A stretch of 64,000 nucleotides of DNA from an archaeon (lineage in GTDB: Archaea > Nanobdellota > Nanobdellia > SCGC-AAA011-G17 > GW2011-AR17), in the NCBI GenBank assembly GCA_018692925.1, contig JABHLH010000004.1, forward strand, positions 26,523 to 90,522, given 5' to 3'. Positions 44,296 to 51,073 of this stretch are shown piece by piece. Under the pieces are notes generated by a model. It was not told where the DNA came from, made no database searches, and was given only the letters and a program-made list of their open reading frames with translations. Numbering within the stretch: position 1 is the stretch's first letter; the number at the start of each line of letters is the position of its first letter. The position numbers and the translations under genes are program-made.

Positions 44296-45859
44296 ATTGT
44301 TTTCCTCTCACTGGTATCAAAACATCATCTATTTGTGGGATTATTTGCCTTCTTCTTGAAGCATACATTGCAGATAATTTAGGAATCATTGTGTGATACA
44401 TAATTTTCAAACAATCCAATTCTCTTAATACTTCAGAATATTCTTCTTTGTTCCAATGTCCAGTAATATGAACAGTAGTAATATTACTTTGAGTTCCATT
44501 CAACACATCTAATTTTGGTCCTGTTAACATATTATAATGATCTAAAACTTCAATTTGTCTTGCTTCATCAACTTCCATAGACTTAGTCCAAGGTCCAGGG
44601 TGCGATCTAATAAATTTACTTCCTTCTTTAGGTTGAATTTCTTCTAACATTGCAACCAAATGATTTGCAGGAATATATACTAAAAATTTATCTTGATTTT
44701 TTTTCATATCTTGTATTGAAACTCTTTGCACTTTCTTTTTATTTCCGTCCCATTTTCTTTTAGGATCTAAATAATGTCTTTGCCAAACTCTATAATCTCT
44801 TTCTACCATTTCTTGAGGATACTCACTATCGATTAAACCATATCTCAACTTAGGCATATAAATTCCAATATATTCATCATTTAATTTTGGATAACCATTA
44901 ACTCCATTAAATTTTGACAAATATTCTCCTTGAGCAGCATCAACTACTAACATTCTCCCAGTTGCTTTAGCTGCATAATACATTGAAGTCATTCTATCAA
45001 AATCTCTAGGTGGGTAAGCAACAGCTGCAAATGCAACATCTTTCAACTGATCAATCATTGCACTTGTAACATCTTCTTCAGTACCTTGATGGTCAAAATG
45101 TAACAAAGAACCTTCTACAAAGAAATAATCAATCTTCTCTCTATGCAAAGCTTCAATAAACTTCTCTGTATCGCCTCTTCTTCTTCCTCTAAACCTTATA
45201 TCTCCACTAACTGCAACTTTACCTGCACTAGTTTCAAAGATCCAACCTGTCGCACCAGGCAAAGAATGATCAACTAAATATGGTGTTCCATAAATATTTC
45301 CAATCTTAACTCTTTCTTCATCTTCCAATTCAACAATAGCTCTTTCAATAGTTGCTAAATCTCCTGAAGCAAATTTTAATCCACCTTGGGTATTTGGTAC
45401 TAAAGCATTTCTTGCAACATAATCTAAAAATTGATTCACAGTTCTTCCACTTAACTTTTGCCAAAGCCTTGCAAGTGTAGCTCCATGTTTATGATAAAAT
45501 AATTTTATATCTGGTCTTAACTTTTCAACTTCTCCAATATGATCATAGTGTGCATGGCTACAAACAATTCCATCAATCCCTGGTTTTCTAAATCTAGGGT
45601 CTCTAAAACCTTGTCCATCTAATCTATAAATTCCAGGAAAGTCTGCTGCTAGTGCTAAACTTTTTGCAATTTCAATTTCACTATGTCTAGCTGGTTTGTA
45701 AGGGAACCCATAATATCGATTATAATGGTCAGGTCTTTGTCCAAAATCAAAGAAAAATCTTGTATCAGCGTCAGTATCATGGAAAAGAATTTGTACACCA
45801 CCTAACTCTCCCCAATCCTTCTTTAATGCTCCTCCATAGAATTTAACTTTAAGACTCAT
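44285..45859 (-). CDS. RNase J/beta-CASP-like metallo-beta-lactamase nuclease
   Basis: 524 residues. GGVQILFHD at the start, the MBL motif SHAHYDHIGE, DHSLPGATGWIFET and VSGDIRFRG (metal ligands) and a late VHITGHWN match the RNase J/aRNase J plan with an inserted beta-CASP domain. Length is slightly above typical archaeal aRNase J (about 450). It would cleave or trim RNA or DNA ends. It is the first gene of a two-gene operon with the RecB-like nuclease, an unusual partner for RNase J. Confidence 0.78.
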   Translation of the reverse strand: MSLKVKFYGGALKKDWGELGGVQILFHDTDADTRFFFDFGQRPDHYNRYYGFPYKPARHSEIEIAKSLALAADFPGIYRLDGQGFRDPRFRKPGIDGIVCSHAHYDHIGEVEKLRPDIKLFYHKHGATLARLWQKLSGRTVNQFLDYVARNALVPNTQGGLKFASGDLATIERAIVELEDEERVKIGNIYGTPYLVDHSLPGATGWIFETSAGKVAVSGDIRFRGRRRGDTEKFIEALHREKIDYFFVEGSLLHFDHQGTEEDVTSAMIDQLKDVAFAAVAYPPRDFDRMTSMYYAAKATGRMLVVDAAQGEYLSKFNGVNGYPKLNDEYIGIYMPKLRYGLIDSEYPQEMVERDYRVWQRHYLDPKRKWDGNKKKVQRVSIQDMKKNQDKFLVYIPANHLVAMLEEIQPKEGSKFIRSHPGPWTKSMEVDEARQIEVLDHYNMLTGPKLDVLNGTQSNITTVHITGHWNKEEYSEVLRELDCLKIMYHTMIPKLSAMYASRRRQIIPQIDDVLIPVRGKQYEF

Positions 45860-45907
45860 AATAAAAGAAATTTACTCTTTATTTATAAAAATATTGAATT
45901 AGAAAAC

Positions 45908-45917
45908 TTTATAAATC
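45908..45917 (+). promoter_or_regulatory. TATA box of DRG GTPase leader
   Basis: CTTTATAAAT lies 22-31 nt before a small ATG ORF at 45939 and 200 nt before the GTPase gene, so transcription probably begins near 45938. Confidence 0.55.
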
Positions 45918-45938
45918 TCCTCTTATGGAGTATAAATT

Positions 45939-46031
45939 ATGAAAACATTTAATGCTAGATTGGAGAGAGAAAAATTATTAATCTCAGAGTTAATTTCAAC
46001 TAGCATGGCTTCTAGTTCATTTTTCTTTTAA
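45939..46031 (+). CDS. 30-residue leader ORF before GTPase gene
   Basis: MKTFNARLEREKLL...SSSFFF, opened by an ATG at leaderless spacing from a strong TATA box. Its last part overlaps an inverted repeat AACTAG-CATGGCTT-CTAGTT followed by a T-rich run. It may be a regulatory upstream ORF of the DRG gene rather than a protein with its own function. Low certainty because it is short. Confidence 0.4.
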   Translation: MKTFNARLEREKLLISELISTSMASSSFFF

Positions 46032-46110
46032 TATGATACCATGATCTATATTATTTTTTTCAGATAGTAGATTCTATAGTCGTAAATCAAATATCATAAA
46101 TTAGGAGGAT
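46005..46110 (+). promoter_or_regulatory. Structured leader and strong Shine-Dalgarno of DRG gene
   Basis: The leader contains the AACTAG/CTAGTT hairpin, a possible ATATGATA/TATCATA long-range pair (46032 and 46097 areas), and TTAGGAGGATACAAG just before the ATG at 46116. Most genes here have no Shine-Dalgarno site, so this gene is probably translated differently from a leadered mRNA. Confidence 0.4.
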
Positions 46111-46115
46111 ACAAG

Positions 46116-47036
46116 ATGGTAATGCCTCATCAAGTTCAATTTAAAATAATAAAAAAGAGACTAAAAGGTCTCGAAGGAAAAGCAAAATTAAAAGAAATCG
46201 AAGAAATAAGACAAGAATTACCTGGCTTTAACACTGGGCCATATGGTGAAATGAAGAGTTGGTTAACTGATGAAGTTAAGAAAACCAAAACCAGATCAAA
46301 CATTAAGCACCAAGATTGGCTTGGAGTAAAAAGACAAGGTAAAAAACAGTTTGTCCTAGTCGGATGTCCAAGTGTTGGTAAGAGCTCATTAATTCAGAAA
46401 CTTTCAGGAATACAAATCAAAGTTGCTGCATATGAATTTACAACATTAAAGCCTCAACCTGCAGTAATAAATTTGAAAGGTGCAGATATTCAAATAGTAG
46501 ATCTTCCAGGTTTACTAAAAGGTGCTGTTGATGACATTGGTGGCGGAAAAAGGTTAATTGGAATTGTCAGAAATGCAGATGGAATTATTTTCATGCACGA
46601 TCTCTCAAAGCCATTATCTGATATGCAAAAAATTATGGATGAAATTGACAAAGCAAAAATCAAGAAACCTAAAATCATTTTGGGCAACAAAGTAGATTTA
46701 GCTAGAGATAACTTTAGAGAATTAAAAGAAAAATTCTCTAAGGATAAAGTAATTGCAATTTCCACAGAAACTGAAGAAGGATTTAATGAACTGAAAGAAG
46801 AGATTTGGAATTTATCTAACTTGATCAGAGTTTTTACTGTTCATGATAGAAAACCTTTTATCTTAGCCAAAGACTCAAGAGTTAGTGATCTACTTCAAAA
46901 AATTCATAGAGAATTCCTTGAAAAATTCAAAGTGGCAAGAGTGACTGGAAAAAGTGCAAAGTTTCCAAGACAATCTGTTGGAATAAATCATTATTTGGAG
47001 GATGAGGATGAAATTCAGATAATCTTAAAAAAATAA
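46116..47036 (+). CDS. DRG/OBG-type GTPase
   Basis: 306 residues. P-loop GCPSVGKSSLI at about 86-96, switch region FTTLKPQPAVI, DLPGLLKGA (G3), GNKVD (G4) and the C-terminal TGS domain (VFTVHDRKPFILAKDSRVSDL) are all present; the N-terminal basic helical region is shorter than in the standard 365-residue archaeal DRG. DRG GTPases associate with ribosomes. The gene has a strong AGGAGG site and a 180-nt leader. Confidence 0.88.
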   Translation: MVMPHQVQFKIIKKRLKGLEGKAKLKEIEEIRQELPGFNTGPYGEMKSWLTDEVKKTKTRSNIKHQDWLGVKRQGKKQFVLVGCPSVGKSSLIQKLSGIQIKVAAYEFTTLKPQPAVINLKGADIQIVDLPGLLKGAVDDIGGGKRLIGIVRNADGIIFMHDLSKPLSDMQKIMDEIDKAKIKKPKIILGNKVDLARDNFRELKEKFSKDKVIAISTETEEGFNELKEEIWNLSNLIRVFTVHDRKPFILAKDSRVSDLLQKIHREFLEKFKVARVTGKSAKFPRQSVGINHYLEDEDEIQIILKK

Positions 47037-47089
47037 TTTTTTTCTTTTTTTTCAATAAATATAAAAACTCTAAAACTATAATAAATTCT

Positions 47090-48133
47090 ATGAAAGAAAC
47101 ACTTCCAGGTACTTTGAGGATAAAAACTAAAGATTTACAAGTTTACGAAAAAACAAAATCTTCTTGGAAAAAGTCAAAAGTTAAATTTCCAAATGCTAGT
47201 CAAGTAATTAAACTTTTCAAAAAAAGTAAAAATTTAAAATCTTTAATTGACAAAAATGATCCCAACTTTCTAAAAGGACAATTGTCTTCTGAAGGCAAAT
47301 GTCAAGGTGCAAGAATAAATATTTTACCAAACAATAAAACTTTGGACAAAGCATATTCTTTATTTGCAAATCACTTAACTATTCACGATCAAAAATCAAA
47401 TGAACACTGGGATGTATTACTACAAAATCCAGGTGGAACTTATGCTTACATTTACACTTTAGATAAAAAATCAAAAGCAAAATTAAGGAAATACAAAAAG
47501 GTAAAAGAATTTGATAAACATTATCCTTTAATCAAAAGAAAAGTTACTTTGGCATTAAAAAATAAAAATGATCATTTAGCTTTACCTATGTACACATTAC
47601 TAAATACTTACATGCGGGTAGGGAACGAAATTTATTTCAAGGCTCATGGACATAAAGGTCTTACAACTTTAAAGAAAAAAGATATTAAAATCAAAGGCAA
47701 AGAAGTAACTTTCAATTATCTTGCTAAAGATGGAGTTCCAAGAACAATTAAAAAAAATTTTCCTCCAAATTATCTTAGAAGATTAAATAAAAAATTAAAA
47801 GATTTAAAAACTGATTCTTTTGTTTTCACAGGCCCAAATGGACATCCTCTAAAAGATACAAAATTCAAAGAAGCTTTCAAAAGTTATTGTGGGAAAGAAT
47901 TTTATCCACACATAGTTAGATCACACCATGCAAGTTTAAGGGCAAGAGAATTTCTTAAAACTCACAAAACAACAAACAAAAAAGAAATGAAAGAATTCTT
48001 CTTATCATTAGCTCAGGACTTAGGACACAAGAAATTCTCAAAGAAAGAAAATATTTGGAAAGAAAGTTATACAGTTACTCTAAATCATTATGTTGATCCT
48101 GAACTGGTTGAAAAGATCAGAGCTTTGGTATAA
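47090..48133 (+). CDS. Type IB DNA topoisomerase (poxvirus-like)
   Basis: 347 residues. The N-terminal beta-rich domain and IHDQKSNEHWDVLLQNPGG are followed by the catalytic domain: YTLLNTYMRVGNEIYFKAHGHKGLTTL (first Arg), the Lys in a later strand, FYPHIVRSHHASLRAREFL (RxxxxxR/H region) and the tail NHYVDPELVEKI with the likely nucleophilic tyrosine. It relaxes DNA supercoils by a 3'-phosphotyrosine. Size matches the compact poxvirus/bacterial group. Topo IB is rare in archaea, known chiefly from Thaumarchaeota and some DPANN. A TATA-like AATATAAAAAC is 20 nt upstream. Confidence 0.88.
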   Translation: MKETLPGTLRIKTKDLQVYEKTKSSWKKSKVKFPNASQVIKLFKKSKNLKSLIDKNDPNFLKGQLSSEGKCQGARINILPNNKTLDKAYSLFANHLTIHDQKSNEHWDVLLQNPGGTYAYIYTLDKKSKAKLRKYKKVKEFDKHYPLIKRKVTLALKNKNDHLALPMYTLLNTYMRVGNEIYFKAHGHKGLTTLKKKDIKIKGKEVTFNYLAKDGVPRTIKKNFPPNYLRRLNKKLKDLKTDSFVFTGPNGHPLKDTKFKEAFKSYCGKEFYPHIVRSHHASLRAREFLKTHKTTNKKEMKEFFLSLAQDLGHKKFSKKENIWKESYTVTLNHYVDPELVEKIRALV

Positions 48134-48139
48134 TAAATA

Positions 48140-48274
48140 CGCCGAGACTGGGATTCGAACCCAGATATCCAAAGGAAACAAGCTCTCAGGAATCAAATCT
48201 GATATTTTCCAGGCCTACGCTTTCTATTCAATCTGAACAGAAATTTGCGCGATACCAGATTACGCGATCTCGGC
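48140..48274 (-). tRNA. tRNA-Ser(GGA) with two introns (29/30 and 37/38)
   Basis: Acceptor GCCGAGA/TCTCGGC with discriminator G, D arm with GCG/CGC stem, T arm CTGGG-TTCGAAT-CCCAG. Removing 48215-48244 (30 nt) and 48185-48206 (22 nt) gives an 83-nt class II tRNA: anticodon stem CAAGC/GCTTG, loop CTGGAAA with anticodon GGA, variable arm TTTCCTTTGGATAT. Intron 1 forms a bulge-helix-bulge: GCGC/GCGT central helix, AAA and AGG bulges, 10-bp TTTCTGTTCA/TGAATAGAAA inner hairpin. Intron 2 has CTGG/CCTG (one mismatch) with AAA and AGA bulges. The long variable arm and G73 agree with serine. Confidence 0.9.
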
Positions 48275-48299
48275 ATATACATACTCTTTTTATTATGGT

Positions 48300-48980
48300 T
48301 TATAAATTTAATGTTTCTTTAAGTTTTTTATATTTCTTATTATGTACAAAACCAATTCTATTAAAATAGTTCTTTCTAGCTTCTTTTTTATTAATAAAGA
48401 TAATATATACTTTTGAATGTTTCAAGTTTTTGGGTGTATATTGATAAGAACAATGTTCAATTTCTAATTCATTCAATAATTCTGAAATTTTATTCATTCC
48501 TTTTTCATTTATTGTTTGTAATTTAATACAATTCGGACCAACATAAGCTTCAGCTGAAAAAAATCCCGAAAGCCAATTTTCTTTTGCACCTTCTATTTTC
48601 CATAATTCTTCTGGAAGAGTCCATTCTTTTAAACCAAAATTTGATATTTCATTTAAATCTTCAATTATTGTTTTTGATCCTAATCTAACTGAAAAAAAGT
48701 TTTGTTTATTTTTTATTTGTGGTTTTTTATTATATAATTTTTGGATTATTTCGCAATATTTATCTAACATATATTTATCATCTGGAAAAAAATCTAGTTG
48801 ATAATGTATAGATTTTTTCTCATTTCTAATTTGTACACTTCCATCTCCAGCAAGTAAACCACATAATAAAGATTTTAGCAATAAGGATTTATTATCTGTA
48901 GGAATATTCCTTTTTTCTTTCTCAATTACTTTTTTCCATCTAGCTTGAGCTACCTTCTTATTTCTTTCAGAATAATCCAT
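48300..48980 (-). CDS. Free-standing LAGLIDADG homing endonuclease
   Basis: 226 residues with two LAGLIDADG helices: LLCGLLAGDGSVQ at about 38-50 (catalytic Asp) and WLSGFFSAEAYVG at about 136-148 (catalytic Glu), the single-chain form. The first 30 residues are basic (NKKVAQARWKKVIEKEKR). The enzyme cuts long DNA targets to spread introns or itself. Its stop is 26 nt upstream of the 5' end of the two-intron tRNA-Ser on the same strand, so both may share a transcript. It is not inside an intron or intein. Confidence 0.9.
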   Translation of the reverse strand: MDYSERNKKVAQARWKKVIEKEKRNIPTDNKSLLLKSLLCGLLAGDGSVQIRNEKKSIHYQLDFFPDDKYMLDKYCEIIQKLYNKKPQIKNKQNFFSVRLGSKTIIEDLNEISNFGLKEWTLPEELWKIEGAKENWLSGFFSAEAYVGPNCIKLQTINEKGMNKISELLNELEIEHCSYQYTPKNLKHSKVYIIFINKKEARKNYFNRIGFVHNKKYKKLKETLNL

Positions 48981-49098
48981 TATATATTGATATTGTTAAA
49001 ATTTAAAAAGAATTATATAAAATTTCCGGAAATTTTTCAGATTTATCCAAATATTTATAAAATAGGAATAATTTTAATAGAAACTTAGGTGAAATTAA

Positions 49099-49416
49099 AT
49101 GTATACAAGAGAAGCAACAGGACAAAAAGTTAGATTTATTTACCAAGGTAAGAATGGTAGAGATCCTCAAAACTGTTTTGAAGATCTTAGTAAAGTTATT
49201 ATGCAAGAAATGAATGGTGGTATCACTATAGGTGTTCAGACTGTAATAGATAGAGAATCAGGTGTTTATAGTTATGATCATTTAAGGCTTGATGATCAAG
49301 GTCAAATAACTTTCAATTTTTATGATTCTGGTAGGGATTTGACAAAAAGAGCTAAATCTCGACTTGAAACCTTAGCAAATGAAAAATGTTTTAAAATTGA
49401 AGTGTTTGACAATTAA
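49099..49416 (+). CDS. Hypothetical protein next to tRNA-Glu
   Basis: 105 residues, soluble alpha/beta protein (VRFIYQGKNGRDPQNCFEDLSKVIMQEM ... FNFYDSGRDLTKRAKSRLETLANEK). A TTTATAAAAT box lies about 40 nt upstream of the ATG and the leader ends in GGTGAAATTAAATG. No family recognised. It is the last host gene before the integrated element and ends 44 nt before tRNA-Glu. Confidence 0.6.
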   Translation: MYTREATGQKVRFIYQGKNGRDPQNCFEDLSKVIMQEMNGGITIGVQTVIDRESGVYSYDHLRLDDQGQITFNFYDSGRDLTKRAKSRLETLANEKCFKIEVFDN

Positions 49417-49423
49417 ACAAAAA

Positions 49424-49433
49424 CTTTATAAAA
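49424..49433 (+). promoter_or_regulatory. TATA box of tRNA-Glu
   Basis: CTTTATAAAA centred about 30 nt before the first tRNA nucleotide at 49460, the standard archaeal distance for a tRNA promoter. Confidence 0.65.
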
Positions 49434-49459
49434 GAATAAATTTATTTTTCTCTTGTTAT

Positions 49460-49562
49460 GCCCTTGTAGTGTAGTACGGTCAATTTAGGTATATTTTATA
49501 TCTAAGACTAGTCATTTCACCCTTTCGAGGTGAGGACCCGGGTTCAAATCCCGGCGGGGGCA
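49460..49562 (+). tRNA. tRNA-Glu(TTC) with 28-nt intron in the D arm
   Basis: GCCCTTG pairs with CGGGGGC (two G-T), anticodon stem TCACC/GGTGA encloses CTTTCGA (anticodon TTC), T arm CCGGG-TTCAAAT-CCCGG, discriminator A. The D arm is interrupted after ...GGTCAA by 28 nt (49484-49511). GGTC/GACT forms the four-pair central helix, AAT and AGT the bulges, TTAGGTATA/TATATCTAA the inner hairpin. Removal restores GGTCAATCATT, as in other archaeal tRNA-Glu, about position 21/22. The last 12 nt form part of the integration repeat of the mobile element. Confidence 0.93.
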
Positions 49563-49567
49563 CTTAA
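49551..49567. repeat. attL core, 17-bp direct repeat
   Basis: CCGGCGGGGGCACTTAA covers the 3' half of the T stem, the acceptor strand and discriminator of tRNA-Glu plus 5 nt. An identical copy lies at 62335-62351. Typical of tyrosine-integrase insertion into a tRNA 3' end. Confidence 0.92.
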
Positions 49568-49573
49568 CTCTAT

Positions 49574-49585
49574 GGGTATAACAAT
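49574..49585 (+). repeat. Left arm-type site GGGTATAACAAT
   Basis: Begins 6 nt inside the attL core. The exact reverse complement lies at 62309-62320, 14 nt inside attR. The symmetrical positions suggest integrase arm-binding sites. Confidence 0.65.
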
Positions 49586-49628
49586 CCCTTTTTAATATCT
49601 GAATATATTGAGAGATATTAAAGGGTTT
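49584..49628. promoter_or_regulatory. Inverted repeat upstream of integrase (AATCCCTTT...AATATCT / AGATATTAAAGGG)
   Basis: The two arms, 49584-49600 and 49613-49628, are near-perfect inverted copies apart from two extra T in the left arm. The start codon of the integrase is 28 nt further on. A related AATCCCTTTAATA sits at 61468-61480, so an element-encoded repressor site is plausible. Confidence 0.5.
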
Positions 49629-49655
49629 AAAAGAAACTATTTCTAAAGAATAAAT

Positions 49656-50888
49656 ATGGGATATGATGGAACAAGAATCTATTACAAAAGCAAAAAAAAC
49701 CAATTAGTAAGGGCCTTTGAAAAGGTAGACGAATCTGATATAACAGCAAACAATAAAAAGTTAATCAAAGAATTTTCTACAAATCTTTTATCAAGAGGTA
49801 GATCTGAACAAAGAGTTTCTAAATTAATTCATCAAGTTAAAGTTTTAGCTGAGGTTGCAGAAAATGATTTAGATCAACTAAATAAAAGGGATATAGAGCG
49901 AATACTCTGTTATATTGAGCAACAAAATAAGCATTCTGCGACAACTAAAGCCGATTACAAGAGAGCTTTAAAACAGTTTTATAAGTGGTTAGAAGAGGAC
50001 GATGATAGGTTGTTTAAAGCGGAGGAATTAGAGAGAATTAGGTTAACAAGATTTTATCAATATATTAAAAAGATTGAAAAGAAAGAACAGATTATACAAA
50101 TAGATCCAACAACAATTCTTACAGAAAAGGATATTGATAAGGTTGTAGAGGCAACTCCTAATTATAAAGAAAAAGCAATGATTAAATTTCTGCATGAAAG
50201 TGGAGCAAGAGTTGGTGAACTTCTTAATATGAAAGTTAAGGATATTGATTTTAAAGGGATGAATGCTAATATAATATTAGATGGTAAAACAGGTAAAAGA
50301 AAAATAACTTGTGTAACTTCAGTTCCTTACCTTGTAAGATATTTAGAGATTCATCCTTTTAAGGATAACCCTAATAGCTATTTTTGGTTAGGTGAAAATA
50401 CAAGAATGATGCATAAACCTATTAGATATATCGGTGCTAAAAAAATTATTGCTAAGTGTTTTAAGAAAGCTAATGTTAGTAAGAGACATAATCCTCATTG
50501 GTTTAGACATAGTAGAGCTTCCTTATTAGCTCCTGAGTTTCCAGAAGTAATGCTTTGTTCATATATGGGTTGGACACTGGGTTCTAAACAGGTTAGAAGA
50601 TATGTTCATTTGTCTAACAAACAATTAGAGCAGGCTTATATGAAAATGTATGGACTTCAAGACGAAAAAGAAGTAAGGAATCTACCATTAAAATGTGGTT
50701 GTGGTGTAATTAATGAAAAGAGTTCTAGATATTGTCATCAATGTAGCAGACCTTTGAATGTTCATGTGGCTCTACAAGATGAAGAGAAGAAAAGTATTGA
50801 GATGGATAAATCAATTAAATTTTTGATGGAGATTATGCAAGATCCTGAGTTGTATAAGAAGTTTCAGGAGTTTAAGGATCAAATTTAA
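49656..50888 (+). CDS. Tyrosine recombinase (integrase) with C-terminal zinc ribbon
   Basis: 410 residues. N-terminal SAM-like core-binding domain (about 30-135), catalytic domain with HESGARVGELLNMKVKD (first Arg), NPHWFRHSRASLL (H-x2-R) and VRRYVHLSNKQ with the nucleophilic tyrosine. Residues 350-375 add CGCGVINEKSSRYCHQCSRPL, a four-cysteine zinc ribbon, and a coiled tail ends the protein. It should recombine the 17-bp core at tRNA-Glu. All catalytic residues seen are intact, so the element may still be mobile. Archaeal Xer-like integrases commonly have this build. Confidence 0.92.
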   Translation: MGYDGTRIYYKSKKNQLVRAFEKVDESDITANNKKLIKEFSTNLLSRGRSEQRVSKLIHQVKVLAEVAENDLDQLNKRDIERILCYIEQQNKHSATTKADYKRALKQFYKWLEEDDDRLFKAEELERIRLTRFYQYIKKIEKKEQIIQIDPTTILTEKDIDKVVEATPNYKEKAMIKFLHESGARVGELLNMKVKDIDFKGMNANIILDGKTGKRKITCVTSVPYLVRYLEIHPFKDNPNSYFWLGENTRMMHKPIRYIGAKKIIAKCFKKANVSKRHNPHWFRHSRASLLAPEFPEVMLCSYMGWTLGSKQVRRYVHLSNKQLEQAYMKMYGLQDEKEVRNLPLKCGCGVINEKSSRYCHQCSRPLNVHVALQDEEKKSIEMDKSIKFLMEIMQDPELYKKFQEFKDQI

Positions 50889-50926
50889 AGGAATATTTAT
50901 ATATACTTGTGGATATTTGTTATTTC

Positions 50927-51073
50927 ATGGGTTCAAAAAACATTACTTTACGTGTAAATTCTGAACTTTATGATAAATATAGAGACTTCTGCAAAAAGAA
51001 AGGTTGGATTCTCTCTAGACAGTTTGAACTGATGATGGAAGAACAACTAAAAAATAACGAGGGGAGTAAATGA
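50927..51073 (+). CDS. Ribbon-helix-helix (CopG-like) protein, absent from ORF track
   Basis: 48 residues: KNITLRVNSELYDKYRDFCKKKGWILSRQFELMMEEQL, a beta strand and two helices with the pattern of the RHH fold. A TATATATACTT box lies upstream. Its stop overlaps the first methyltransferase ATG (ATGA), so it is the first gene of the operon and may repress it. Confidence 0.75.
   Translation: MGSKNITLRVNSELYDKYRDFCKKKGWILSRQFELMMEEQLKNNEGSK

Noticed and set aside
49512-49703. Leftward 63-residue ORF across tRNA-Glu and attL
   Set aside because: It is antisense to the tRNA and integrase start; the protein reads PRRDLNPGP from the tRNA T arm, a typical false call.
49656-50888. SSV-type split integrase
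   Set aside because: The integrase frame is complete and lies wholly inside the repeats, so integration did not interrupt it.
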